From Schizophyllum amplum (lineage: Eukaryota; Basidiomycota; Agaricomycetes; Agaricales; Schizophyllaceae), in assembly GCA_007026445.1 (NCBI GenBank), contig VDMD01000003.1:620001-684000 (forward strand): a stretch of DNA of 64,000 nt, written 5' to 3'. The notes below the pieces were generated by a model that worked only from the letters and a program-made list of their open reading frames with translations, was not told the origin of the DNA and ran no database searches. Of this stretch, positions 21,826 to 33,546 are shown piece after piece. The stretch's first letter is position 1, and every line of letters starts with the position of its first letter. A program made the translations under genes and the position numbers.

Positions 21826-24070
21826 GACAGGGAGGCGGAGGAGCCGGAATTGGTTGACGAGAATGTGGAAGACGCGAGGGTTGGGGAGAGGCAAGAGTGT
21901 GCATAGGTCGCATACGGAGGAAGGAAGGACGCAAAAGCGCGGGAGGACAGGAGACGAGCACTGGCGGTCTCACGGCTCGGGCCCAAACCTCAGTTGGATA
22001 TGTACGAATCCGATGGTCCCCACAGTGCAGCATCGGTGGCAGTTGGTTAGTCTAATGTCTACGGAGGAGGGCCCAACGCCGACCGCCTACAAGTCAGTCT
22101 GGAGCAGGACTCGGTGGGATGGTGGGCGGTTCCCAGTCAGGTGCAGATGGGTACCAGCTGGACGTGGACGGAGGGGTGCTTTTTCTGGAGGTCGTCGTGT
22201 TCGTGGCATCCACATTCGGCTGTAATCATGTCATCTGCGAACGAGTTTTCCATTGCGAGCCCTAATGGAAAGAACATGAGAATGGTGCCCTAGCACTGGT
22301 TTTACAAGGGGGCGCTTTGGGCTTGCATGACCACCTCGCGCTCTCGCTCAGAGTGCGTGCGGCGGGGACTGAAGGGAACGAACAGCTTTGGAACAGCTAC
22401 CTGTACGCATTGAACTACGTTGCACTTCTCAGTTCTTGGGCGCATGTTACAGGGGTATGATTGGTTAGATGTCAAGAAAGGGCAGGGCGGAAATGAAGAG
22501 AGACACAGCGTGGTTGATGAACGTACGAACAACGGGCGACGTTGGAAAATTTCGATGAATTCGAACATGGACATGTGATTGGCACGTGCTTAGATCTGCG
22601 CTGTCACGCACTTTTCGTGTCCTGTGTCCGGCCGTCATTTCGAGGAATAGTTCAGCTGCTTCGAGAGTTCGGCTGATCATCAGTGGCCTTCCATCTGCAA
22701 ATCTACCTGACCTATGCTTGAACTGTGCATCTGTGCCTCTGACCTCTTTGCTGGGCTGGTGCCGACACTCAGGCGCGATCCAATGGGCGTGACTCAATGT
22801 TGAGGCTGTTAAGGGTGCAGGCAAGCTGCCTGATGTTCTATGGTCAGGGGAATCTGCGCATTGAATCTCTCTCATGCGGCATAGCCTTGCCTCCACAGGT
22901 GCCGTGTTCGTACCATTGGCCATGACGGCCTTGGCAGATCATCAAGGCGCGTTCAACGTTCAACACCAGACGGACGTCCGACGTCCGCCCTACCCCTTCC
23001 GCAGACCCTCCGCGGTCATTCATCTAACACAGCGCGCGCTGACGATCCCTTTAGATTACTTGAACCCATAACGGCAGGCCAAGGTGTATCCGACAGGCTC
23101 CGCTACTGAGATGACAAGGTCACATACGGCATGGTCTATTGCTCTTTCCCATGTCAGGACGTAGAGTCCCTAAAGAACCCTAACGTCGTGTGTCGATCAC
23201 CATGATACTTAGGGCTTCTCCGGCGAAGTTGAGAACTCAATTTTGGCCTCTCACGGCACGACATAAAGGGCGCGTCCCGAGTTCTCTAGATCGAGGGTAT
23301 GAATTCTATCTTGGGCGTCTACCGTTGTTCACGCAAAGTCCAGTGTCCGTGATTTCTGCAGCTCTGACTGTACTTAAGACAACAAACACTTTTTAACCTC
23401 CTTGCACAATAAGCCCGTCTGTCCGTCCTGAGTGGCAGCTGAGCGCCGGGCTCGTCCAGCAGCACGCGCATCAGACATACCCAGAACATACGGCCTGTCA
23501 GACGTGAGCTTTTCTTTGCCTCCCGCGCTGTTAATCAGTGACGCTGAGTTGGAAGCACACAAGGTTCGATGTCGGGAGCAACGTTTCTGTCATGTACCCC
23601 CATTATGGTCATGCGCGAAAAATACCGAGACCGACATATGAACTTGATCGGTGACCAGGTGAGAGCGCGAGTGTTGCGTTATTACGTCCATGGGTATTGA
23701 CCAAATTCAGGCGGTCCATGGCGAATATAGCCCGCTACTCATTGTTGTCGTACTTTGAGGCGCAGTCCTTCGTCGCAGACGCATTCGTGAGGTCCAGGTA
23801 GAAGGGTGGACCTCTGGCCCCGCCTTCAGTCTGACCTATTCCAGCGCCATATAGTCCTGTCTGCAACGTCTGAAACTATTCTACCAAATACTCGACATCG
23901 TGCCCTATTCAGTGCCGTCCTGTCCCACCTAATGCCGCGGCACCCTGTTCAATGTCTGGCAAGACTTGACAACCGGAAATGGGCGTCCCCTCGTCATTGT
24001 GGTACGTACCATCCTCTTCCTCACTGGACATGCGCGCGGGAATATTTTATTTTTCCGGGAAGGTCAAGAG

Positions 24071-24080
24071 GTACAAAAGG
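24071..24080 (+). promoter_or_regulatory. Altered TATA-like element of hydrophobin copy A
   Basis: The sequence is GTACAAAAGG, about 105 nt before the ATG. The aligned position in the duplicate copy is GTATAAAAGG. The T-to-C change breaks the TATAAA core. Confidence 0.6.
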
Positions 24081-24178
24081 GTTCTGCAAGACCACATATC
24101 CTCAGTCGAACAGGTCTCCCCCGTTCTACTACTTGCATCCTCGCCTCAAGCCTTTCGCACTCCAGGCCTCTCGTCATC

Positions 24179-24848
24179 ATGTTCGCTCGTCTCCCCGCTG
24201 TGTTCCTCTACATGCTGGTCACGCTTGGCCTTCTTGTCGCTGCTCTCCCCGGCGGTGGCGGTGGCCATGGAACGACGTACGCGCCTGTCGTCGTGTTCTC
24301 CCTCGCTCGCTGACCGACTCTGTTTAGAGCTCCTCCGGTCACGACGGTGACGGTGACTGCTGTGAGTGACTTGACCCTCCGTCCACGATCACCCGTTTCT
24401 GACGAGCCGCTTCAGCCGGCCACGACCACGACCATCATCGGTGAGGGCTGCACCACTGGCGATCAGCAATGCTGCAACCAAGTCACCTCTGTGAGTTCTT
24501 CAGATACGAATCTATGAAGCCTTGTTGACATCAGCGCTACAGGCGAGCGATCACAGCGCGACCACGCTCCTCGGTCTGCTGGGTATCGTACTCGAGGACC
24601 TGAACGTTCTCGTCGGCCTCGGTTGCACTTCGGTCAGTTTTGACTTATTTATCGCGACCTTTGAAGCTTGAGTACTGACGTGCGCACTAGGTCCTTGGCG
24701 GCGGTAGCTGCAACTCCCAGATCGTCTGCTGCGAGAACAATAGCTGGGTTAGTGTTTCTCTTCATCGTCTAACCAGCTCTTTTCTCTGACAATACACTTC
24801 TAGCACGGTCTTATCAACATCGGCTGCACGCCCATCGACATCCTCTAA
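24179..24848 (+). CDS. Class I hydrophobin, copy A
   Basis: This is a small secreted amphipathic protein that assembles into coats on hyphae and spores. Six exons (24179-24276, 24328-24361, 24416-24490, 24543-24632, 24691-24747, 24804-24848) encode 132 aa. The signal peptide MFARLPAVFLYMLVTLGLLV ends near AALP. A Gly/Thr-rich linker follows. The eight-cysteine pattern is complete: C-x6-CC (GCTTGDQQCCNQ), single C (GLGCTS), single C (GGSCNS), CC (IVCCENN), final C (NIGCTPIDIL). The spacing between the CC pair and the third cysteine is long, as in class I. All junctions keep frame. It is duplicated in inverted orientation at 33547-34207. Exon 1 and exon 2 are almost identical to that copy while later exons differ. 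Confidence 0.93.
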
Positions 24849-25270
24849 GCGGCCAATGCGCGCTGGCGATGAGCAACTGGTAGGGCTTGGATCGGGAGAG
24901 CATGGACCGCGCCGCTGCCCAATTGATGGCCCTGTCAAATCTACCGTAGCCTACATTGCCGTCTACTCCTGGACTTTGTTTCGATGTAGTTTCTCAGCGA
25001 ACCTGAATGTGAATGTTGGTCCAAGGTGTATTCGTGGTATTATTTCTGGTCATGCGCTAGTCATATGATCAATGGAATGAAGCACGTCTGCCCCTGCCGA
25101 ATGACGACATAGGTCCTAAAGGAACTTGGGGCATTGCCCGTCCGAAAGACTCCAATCTCAGGCAGAGAATAGGGCCGACGTCATCAATGAGAGAGCACCG
25201 GCCCAGACACTTGAGATACAAAAAGGGAGCGGAAGAAAGCAGTCCTCGCATTGTCTCCCGCCACTCCATC

Positions 25271-25607
25271 ATGGGGTGCGTGTTGTTCTCCTGATTTTGG
25301 CTTCGAGATTGTTTGCTGACACGCCGCGACTGCTCAGGATCATCGTATCGTGCATAACAGGTTCGCTTTTGTCTAGCTATCTGCAAGGCGTATAGCTGAC
25401 GAAGACAACAGGCATCTTCGAATGCATAGCAAGCGCCGTCATGGCAGTAGTGTCTGCCATCGCGGGCTGCTTGGAATGCATAGTTGCAGGCATGTGTTTT
25501 TCGGATAACCTGGATAGGGCTCTGGAGACTGACGTCCTGCTATTGCAGCCATCGCGAGCTTCTTCGCTGCTCTAGCCGACTGCCTGACCTGTGGATGTTG
25601 TAGGTGA
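25271..25607 (+). CDS. 54-residue Cys-rich hydrophobic small protein
   Basis: I built this gene from splice signals. Exons are 25271-25275, 25338-25360, 25412-25489 and 25549-25607. Introns are 62, 51 and 59 nt, and the third has a GC donor (GCATGT) with a CAG acceptor. The product starts MGIIVSCITGIFECIASAV, continues through alternating hydrophobic and small residues (AIAGCLECIVAAIASFFAAL) and ends ADCLTCGCCR. Seven cysteines and a central hydrophobic stretch suggest a membrane-associated peptide. The N-terminal MGxxxS followed by Cys fits N-myristoylation plus palmitoylation. I recall similar short proteins in other Agaricomycetes, but no function is known to me. A GTGAGG site inside the last codons could be a further donor (acceptor near 25667); either way the next codon is Arg followed by a stop. 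It lies between the inverted-duplication arm and RFT1. Confidence 0.68.
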
Positions 25608-25897
25608 GGAAGCGGAACATATACCGACGTACGGAAGGAAGTGCCAATGCTGACCTTCCTTCCAGATGATAGAGGGCTCCGAGGAGACATCCGCTCGGAG
25701 CCCACGTTGCAGAACTGCAGTCACGACATGAGCATACCCTTTACTTTTAATCTATGTATCTCTAGCCCGCTGAATCCAAGGATTCATAAAAAATTCAGGC
25801 CGGGCTTACCGTCGAAGTCGGAACATCGGTATGCGGATCGTCATTGGGAATGAAACGATCCAATATCCGAGCGTACACCTGATAATCTTGCATCTCC

Positions 25898-28222
25898 CTA
25901 TTCCTCCTTCGCTCTCGCCTTCGTCAACCGTTTGATCCTTGCCTCGATTATGCCAAGTCCCATCCATCCGTCGAGCCCTAGCCGTCTAGGCATATCGTCC
26001 CCCGCCCACCAAGCCACCACACATGTCACGCCCAAGCATCCGCCGAACACGACGTGGGCGAGGACGCAAAGGAGGTAAGGATGTTCAGGGTTATCCAACA
26101 GGTGTGACGAGCTGGCACGAATAGCGACGCTGGCGACTCCGCAAGCAAGAAGGACAGCGCGGCCCGGTAGTGCATCAAGAAGGGTCAGTCCCTGTTGAGC
26201 CTTCGACTCCTTGCTAGCCGGTGGGAACGCGTACCGCACGCAGTAGGCGATGCGTGCGGCGAGGCTTGCCATGTTGGCGTACACGAGCGCCGCGTCGCCA
26301 AAGCCCGCACGGTACAGCGAAAGCGCCATCGCCGGAAAGACTGGTGAGGCGAGTGTGAGGTATCTAATAATGCCAGTCAGCATGCGAGTAAAGTGGCGGA
26401 TGTAAGTCAAGCACCTGCTCCACGCGCCCAGCGCGGCTTCGCTGCTCACACTGCTCACGTAGGCCTCGAGGGAGCCGTTCACTGCGAGCACGGGAACGTA
26501 CCACATCCACGCTTGTAGGATGTGCGGCGCGCTGGTGGCCATCCATTTCGGGGACTGTAAAAGCGTTAACATGAAAGAAACACAAAAATGTATATCGGAG
26601 GATGGATGGGGAAACTTCGTGGCGAGCGGGGACTAGTGTAGGTGACGAGCTTGACACTTACCAGCACAAATGGTAGCATCACCGGAAGGTATGGCACCGC
26701 GAATGTCACGAAGATGAGCGACAGCGCGAGCTGCAAGGACAACACATTCAACAGCGTACGCTGTACGGATGCTGCCGTTAAAGCGTCCGCTGCAGAGGCC
26801 GCTTTCGTCTGGTCGACATTTCCAGCAGTCTGCTGGACCTTCGAAGACGCATTCGTCCTCTTCTTTAGCGTTTTATCGGTCTTCTCGTCCGCCTGCTCCT
26901 CATAGACCTTGAACGCCTGCTTCTCAGCCTGCGTACGCGAAAAATGCAATCGTAGCGTCTCCTCGACGGGCTGGAGGATGATACGAGCAAGGAGAGAGCC
27001 TGATGCGAGTGGTCAATCTCCTTCGAACAGCTCTGCAAATATACAGCCAGCGGACGCACCATAGTTGACCGCTACAGCATAACCGCCCTGGTCGGCGAGC
27101 GGCGCTGCCCACGCGAGGATGAGCTTGTCGCATTCCGTGAGTACGTGTTTGACGAGTGATTGTCCGGTCATAGCGATCGCGAGCCGGGTCTGTGTCGATG
27201 TAGTGCCCGTTTGACGTAGTTGGCTGGAGGATACATGTGAGTTTGTACGCAAAGTTCCAAGCAAGCGAACACCCATGCCAGCGACATGACAAAGACCAGA
27301 ACCATTTCTTGTTACGCAAGAAAGTATAAAAATCAGAAATTGCACGCACGATATGTTCGGCACCAGCCACGAAACGCCATAATGCGCAGTGTATACACCA
27401 AGAAGGGATAGCGCGTAAGCCATTTGCCCAGCTGCAAAGGCTAGGAGAGCAGGTCGGCCGTCACCCTGGTCGCGGACTATGAGGAAGGGAGAGAAAAACG
27501 AAATGAGAATATCTTACCGCCCCTCCAACACGTTCGCCATTCAACAAGACGAGCAAGGTCGCGAGGGTCTTGCCGGCAATGGCGAGACCCTCGGCGCGTA
27601 CGCGCACATTCGTCTGCATAGCCATCATTGTCCTAAATCATGATAAGATTAGCAAAATTCTTGGAGGATAGCGCACAAAAGCCGTTTTTATAGCAGAGAG
27701 AAAGGAGTGCACAGAAGACGTTACACACTAGCTGAACACGTACATGTTGTGCATCGGCTCCGCGGCGAGCTCGACAAGTGCCGCGAGCGCGTATATGGCG
27801 ACTGCCTCGTAGAAGAATGGCTGCGTGCGCGTTTCCAAGCCTGCCCAGTATCCTGCATACGCAACGGCGGCACCGAGTGCAAGAGGCGTTCCCCAAGCGA
27901 GCGGGAGGTACGAAAGAAGCGGCGGCCGTGTTACTGCAGGAGCTGATGGAGTCGCAGTGGCGGATTTCTCAGCAGGGGTAACTGTAGCGGAGGAAGCAGA
28001 AGACGGCGCGCGGAGGAGGGCGTTGCGTACGCCCTCGCGCGAGAGGAAGAGTATAGTGCTCGTGAGTAGCTCAAACTGGATGGAGGCTGTTCCATATGCG
28101 GCGGCTGAAGCTAGACGCAGGAGCGTCCTGTTCATAGCAAAAGTAAGCACGCGGGTGAATATCTGGAGGAAGACGAGCTGCGTCGTTGTGGACAGGGCCG
28201 AGGAAGAGGAAGGAGAAGCCAT
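25898..28222 (-). CDS. RFT1: RFT1-like lipid-linked oligosaccharide translocation protein
   Basis: This multi-pass ER membrane protein is needed for the Man5GlcNAc2-PP-dolichol step of N-glycosylation (MOP/MATE-like flippase fold). The start ATG at 28222 gives MASPSSSSALSTTTQLVFLQ, followed by RVLTFAMNRTLLRLASAAAY and SIQFELLTSTILFLSREGVR, the classic RFT1 N-terminus. Exon 1 ends at 27744 and exon 2 begins at 27632. Later motifs are MQTNVRVRAEGLAIAGKTLA, GQSLVKHVLTECDKLILAW with DQGGYAVAVNYG, ARIILQPVEETLRLHFSR, and SPKWMATSAPHILQAWMWYV. A Lys/Ala-rich linker follows the EETLR motif. The protein ends ARIKRLTKARAKEE. At the exon 2-3 junction the attractive GTAAGA donor (27517) breaks frame. 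A GTGTTG donor at 27531 keeps it. It is transcribed divergently from the zinc-finger gene. Confidence 0.88.
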
Positions 28223-30214
28223 GGTGAACGAAGTCCAGACCGACTCAAGTGGGAGTCTTAAGGAGAGTGGAGAGAAAGGCGAATATTGACCATGCACGAA
28301 TTGAGATTCTGGTCTGGTGAGTCGTGGCACTGGTGGCTGTCTGGTGGCTGGAGATGGAGACGTGGACGGCGTGACAGTCTCTCGGCAGCATCCGAATGTG
28401 ACTCACATACGAACATCAACTCGACCTCATGAGCGACCGTCCATTTTCTGGGTAGCTATTCGAGTGCTTCAAGAGCTTCCCCAAAATGATATAACACGTC
28501 CATGCCTCTTTATTTCTTCGCTGGCTTTTACCCATGGCTGGCCAATCACAACCACAGGGTTGAACATTTCCACGTGCTCAATCAAGCATGACCGCGAGAC
28601 ATGATGGCGATCAGTCGATCACCGGAAGCAGAAAGTTCAGACGCCGATCGTTCTGCGCAAGTCGTCCTCATGCTCAAGACTCTCCTTGTCCTCTCAACTC
28701 AGCAACCACGTACCCTCTTGTATACAAGCTGAATCGACATTCTCTCATCACTTGCAGACGTACACGGAGCGAGAGGCGGAAGGGTTTGCGCAATCCGAGG
28801 GTTCATTCCGACTCTCGAACAGTACGCCTCTCTCACCAGTTGCTCGCATACAGCCACAACTCATCCCAGTATAGGACTTGCAGCACGTATTACGCTTGCC
28901 CAGGCCGTCTGACTATTTCTTGCTACCCTTTCTGAACCCGTGATCGCCGTTCTCTCATGATCAGCAGCGAGCCGCTAGACTCCACTCAACCTTGACTCAA
29001 CCCTCCCCGAAAGCGTGCTCCCGAGAGGAAGGAGGCCGACGAGTACCAAGTCATACGGTTGGTGAACTTCTCTGCGCATATTCTGTATCGGGATGTTGTT
29101 CTGCGGATCCGGTCAGTCTGACGCTCTGGTGGAAATTCGCTAACGATCTCGAGGAGCCTGACGTCGACGGTCGCTTTCCGCCTGCCCAAATCGCGTTATC
29201 GCCCTGCTCATCAGCGACCCGTCGTCATCCACACCACCTCAACCTCACTGGCATCGGTAACCCCATGATACCTACGCGCAAAAAACATGTCAAATTGTTT
29301 CCACCCTACTCGCCATAGGCGCGAGACGTACCTTCCATTCCCGGGACCAACCTTTCGATACCGACGAATCTGCAGTCGCACTCGCAGTACAGAACGCCTC
29401 GACGATGTTGGGGACCGCCACCGCACTTGACGGGGTACGCCTACACGACCGTGGTATCTTTCAACCGGTCTCACATGGCCGGCGCCCTGCCCGACGCTCA
29501 TAAGCCAGTCATAACCGACGCCCGACCGCGGCTGGCGGAATAGCACCCCTGCCTCAGCCTCACTTGTTTCTAAGCCGGGAATTAGTTCACTGATGGTCAC
29601 TTACGTGTCTGCGTGGTCGTGCCTTCCATCGTCCGGCGCGAGGCTTCCCGCATCGCCCGAGGAGACCCGCGAGGCCTCCCATTACCGGGCGCACGACTAT
29701 GCATCGTCAGACGTGCGACCAGTCACCATCAGGCGGTGGACTCCGCACGGGGCTGGGCTACTCCTCTGGCTGCGGTCGATGCCCACGCGGTGTCGCGATA
29801 TGCTCTATCGCCTGACCATCTCCTCCACCCTGCAGGCCAGCGAAGCACCTCGAGGCATACATGTTTGACCTCCCAGGCTCCTCGCTGGGAGACGGAAGGG
29901 GAAACTTGCTCGTCCATTTGTCACGTCTGCTGTTCGAGGCAGCTGCTAGTCCCTTCCCTACGTTCATACCGTCCACATCCCTCCCTCCCCTACTCGTCCT
30001 TTGTCGGTGGACTGTCGGATACCGACCTTCCTTCCAATAGCACAGACTCCGCTGTACCAGTTCCTGTGAGACAATGCATCGTGCCATTCGCGGGACCAGT
30101 ACGTGCACCGCGCGGAATTGAAATGCGCCGCGGCCGGCACCGGCATGCACCGGCTGAGATATCATTGGTTGAGGGGGCAAACATGTGACAAGTTCCATCT
30201 TGCTGCTTACTTTC
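28223..30214. other. Divergent intergenic region, RFT1 / zinc-finger gene
   Basis: 2.0 kb without a supported gene. A CCAATCA box sits at about 28543 on the plus strand. The rest is moderate-GC sequence with short chance frames on both strands. Probably promoter and 5' UTR of both genes. Confidence 0.5.
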
Positions 30215-32164
30215 ATGTTGTCTGCGACGGAGCGACCCTCGTCGTTGTCAATCGCAATGTCTACGCAGCCGATATCGTTCTCAAAAGAGCACGGCTCGTC
30301 GACGTCGCAGGACTACCCCATGGGCTCCGCGTCCATCGGGTCTTATAACGGTTCGAACGGATCCTTCAACCCCGCCTCGTATGCGCGCCACTATCTGGGC
30401 TCCCCGCTGAGCTGGCAGCCCGCATCGTCTTTTGGGGGGCGCATATTCGCAAGCGGAAGCCCCACGGCGCAGCTCCTGGTCTCGTCGTTCGAGTGCGTGC
30501 CACTACGTTACCATCGCGCCCCATCTCACCCCCTTGCAGAGCCCGCAACGGCAAGCTCCCCTCGTCAGTAGAAGGTGACCGCGAGTCGCTCATGAATGCC
30601 TTCAACGTCTTTGACCGCGACTCCGAACTGTGCCGCAACTACACCTGCTGTGGTCTGCACCTGACGGATCTCCACGCACTCCTGGAGCACTTTGAGGAGG
30701 TGCACATCATCGCCAGCGCCGCGGCCGCACCACACATTGGCGTCCCCTTCAACCCCCAGCCATCCCAGCAGCAGCAGGCGCAGCAGTCGTACTTCCCGCC
30801 CCCGCAACAACAGCAGCAACAGCAAGCGTACCCGACCCCCTTCGACCCCGATGACATGGACCTCGATTCCGCCCCCGCCCCTAGCGAATCCAGCTCCCCC
30901 CGCTCCGGTTCGGGTGGCTCCACCCCGCCGGACACCCCCGTGTCCACGCCGCTCGAGGCTTACGGCCAGTACTCGTACGCGAACCCGTACTCCTCCCCGC
31001 CGTCGCCCGCGCCCTTTTCCGCGAAGCCGCATCTCGGCCCCTTGCACACCAGCTTTTACGGCTTCCCCAACACCGCACCCGCGTCCGCGAACCCGGCGCA
31101 TGACGGCATGCGCACGAATGACACGGCCGCAGGCGCCTCGTGCGTCCCGCCCGCGCTGCTCTTCAGCGCCAACCCCCCGAGCGCAGCAAGTAGCAGCACG
31201 ATGACCGCTGATCAGCAAAACCCCGCGTCCGCGTCGTCAACCGCGTCTGCTCCCAACCAGCAGCAGCAGCAGCAGCAACAACAGCCGCCCCCGCCGACCG
31301 TTCCGCGCCCCGTCGTGCGGGCGAACGCGCTGGCGCCCCCGCCGGCCGGGGAGCCGTCGACGAGCACCGTCAAGGCGAATAGCGTCGCGAACGTGCTGAG
31401 CACCATCTCGTCCAAGCCCTTCAAGTGCCCGAAGCCGAACTGCAACAAGAGCTACAAGCAAGCGAACGGGCTCAAGTACCACATGACGCACGGGAGCTGC
31501 AACTTTGCGCCCGCGAAGGAGGTCGAGCACGTCAAGGTGAGTTTATCGCGCGCCATGTCTGACACCCGTCGCTGACATGTCTCAGGACCTGCTCCTCGAG
31601 CGACGCAAGCAGCAGCAACAGCTGCAGGGCGGGATGGGCGGCGCGACCTCGAACGGCGCCCAGCTTTCAACGTCACCGTCCCTCGAGGGACTCACGGAGG
31701 ACGACCTGTTGTCGCTTTCACGCGAGGCGGAGAAGCGGCTACGACCCTTCGCGTGCGGCGTGGGCGACTGCCAGCGGCGGTACAAAAATATGAACGGCCT
31801 GCGGTACCACTACCAGCACTCAGGCGACCACGGCGCCATCGGGCTCCGCATGCTGGCGAGCGGCGTGCACGATTGCCTTTCGCAGGGCGGCTCAGGGCGG
31901 CGGAGCACACACGCGAGTGCGGCGTCAACGCGGGCGGGGACCCCGCAGCAGCAGCAGACCGCGCCGACAGCCGCGCCCCCGCCACCGCCGCTGGGCCCCA
32001 ACGGGATGGTTGCGACGACGGTGTTCTCGCCGCAGCACACGCCGAACTCGTCCGCGTTCCAGCAGACGTTTGCGAACGCGCCGTATCTCGGGTACAATGC
32101 GCAAGCGCAGACGCAATCGCAGCCCATGTACGCGCAGCAGCAGCAGTGGGCGATGCAGCAGTGA
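30215..32164 (+). CDS. SFP1-like C2H2 zinc-finger transcription factor
   Basis: Three exons (30215-30492, 30540-31536, 31586-32164) encode 617 aa. The likely start is MLSATERP at 30215, or the in-frame MSTQPISF at 30257. The first finger-like motif is NYTCCGLHLTDLHALLEHFE with EEVH. Two split fingers lie near the C-terminal half: KPFKCPKPNCNKSYKQANG with LKYHMTHGSC, and RPFACGVGDCQRRYKNMNG with LRYHYQHSGDHG. This three-finger arrangement and the KxYKxxNGLxYH motifs match yeast Sfp1, which controls ribosome biogenesis genes and cell size. Between them are long Gln, Pro, Ser and Ala runs (poly-Q at about 30765-30820 and 31258-31285) typical of activation regions. The nutrient-signalling role is inferred from the family. 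Confidence 0.85.
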
Positions 32165-33399
32165 GGCAGTGCGGCGCCGCCGCTCGCCCTTCCGCCTGCC
32201 CTCGGCCGGCTCGCCCTTCCGTCGCCCGCGCGCGACGCGTCGTGTATCTGCGCCCCCCGCGCATGCACCCATGTCAAAAAGTACTCATCTACGTATTTCT
32301 CGGGCTCTTGCTTCCCATCCCGCTTGTGAAAAGTACTGTATATTACGCTTTCGTCCCTCTAATCCTTCCCTGTGTTTATTGACTTCCGGGCGTGCTAGTA
32401 CAGTTCCTGTGCGGCCCGGTCCTGGACCACTTACCTTACACACGCGTCCGAGCCATACATACCCTTGCCTGTTGCTCTTCTCGCCTCCCTCACCGTCCGT
32501 TTTGCCACCACTCCCTCCACCTTGCTCGCCTGTTTGCTGGTCACTAGCGCTTGGTTCCAACGTCTTGTGACGTGGTCTTCCTCGTATCCCCTCCCCCCTT
32601 TTCCCGTGTCCGACCCATTGGTAGGCGCGGTTGTAGACATAGATGTGCTTTTACCCTCCCACGCTCGTCCCGACGTCTCTCCCCTGTCTGATCTGTTTAA
32701 TTCGTAGTTATATATATTATAGCATGCCGTATCGATGTTGTTGATGCAAGCAGCGAGGTCTGACTACTAAGTGAGAACAATGGGCGAGGAAGCCCTCTTG
32801 CGACGAGGGCCCAGGGCGAGGGGATGAGCAAAATTGCGGAGCAACGCACGCTGCGCAAGATCGACGGAGGAATGAAGCGCAACGCAGGCGCAGAGAAGTC
32901 CAGCGTAGGGCGTTAGGACGGACACGCAGACGGATACTTAGTCGCGAGGGGCACGCGTCAGAATGAAGGAGAAGGAGGGACGAATGCTGACCGTTCGGCG
33001 TGGCTACGCGGGCCTGTGACAGACGCGGGCGAACAGCAGTCATGCGAGGATGAGTATACGACCGGCACAAATGTATGCTCGATGAATACGAAAGAGATCA
33101 CGGTCTTGGGGAACGAACTTCATGTGCATGCGTAGAGTACTGAGGCCTCCTCCATTTACACCTTGTCCCTCGCTCGACATGCCGATCGCCCGGTAGCTGA
33201 CTAGGACTCCCCAACGTCGTCGGATGCGATGAACGGCAAGCGCCTTGATGTGAAAGCGCATCGAGTAGTCCTATGTACGGCATACCAGGTACGCTGGCGG
33301 TATTGGTTGATGAAAGGACGGAGTTTCTTGCAAGGATGCCATGCGCCATTATACCAACATTCGCATTCACAAAAGCGACATAATGGACAAAATGGCACA
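32165..33399. other. Gene-free region between zinc-finger gene and right duplication arm
   Basis: This holds the 3' UTR and downstream sequence of the zinc-finger gene, then about 700 bp of ordinary sequence. A TATATATATTATA stretch lies at about 32709-32721. No gene, RNA or repeat is supported. Confidence 0.5.
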
Positions 33400-33546
33400 G
33401 AAACTACATCGTAACAAAGTCCAGGAAGAGTCGGCAGTGTAGCTTACGGTAAATTTGACAGAGGCCATTCAGTTGGGCAGCGCGGTCCGTGCTCTCCCAG
33501 TTTCCCAAGCCCTACCAGTTGCTAATCGCCAGGGCGCATTGGCCGC

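Larger units (their letters stand above)
22040..24995 (+). repeat. Left arm of hydrophobin inverted duplication
   Basis: This arm is alignable by eye, in reverse complement, with 33400-36320. Anchors include GTTGGAAAATTTCGATGAATT (22541 area against the 35860 area), the AGACGGACGTCCG region (about 22970 against about 35430), the whole hydrophobin gene, and GATGTAGTTTCT at about 24983. The outer end fades near 22040; the inner end is near 24995. Apart from the hydrophobin gene the arm holds no gene I can support: its small open frames are not ATG-initiated or not conserved as protein. Confidence 0.82.

Noticed and set aside
30565..31218. 217-codon frame antisense to the zinc-finger gene
   Set aside because: Shadow of the low-complexity coding region. 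No independent motif.
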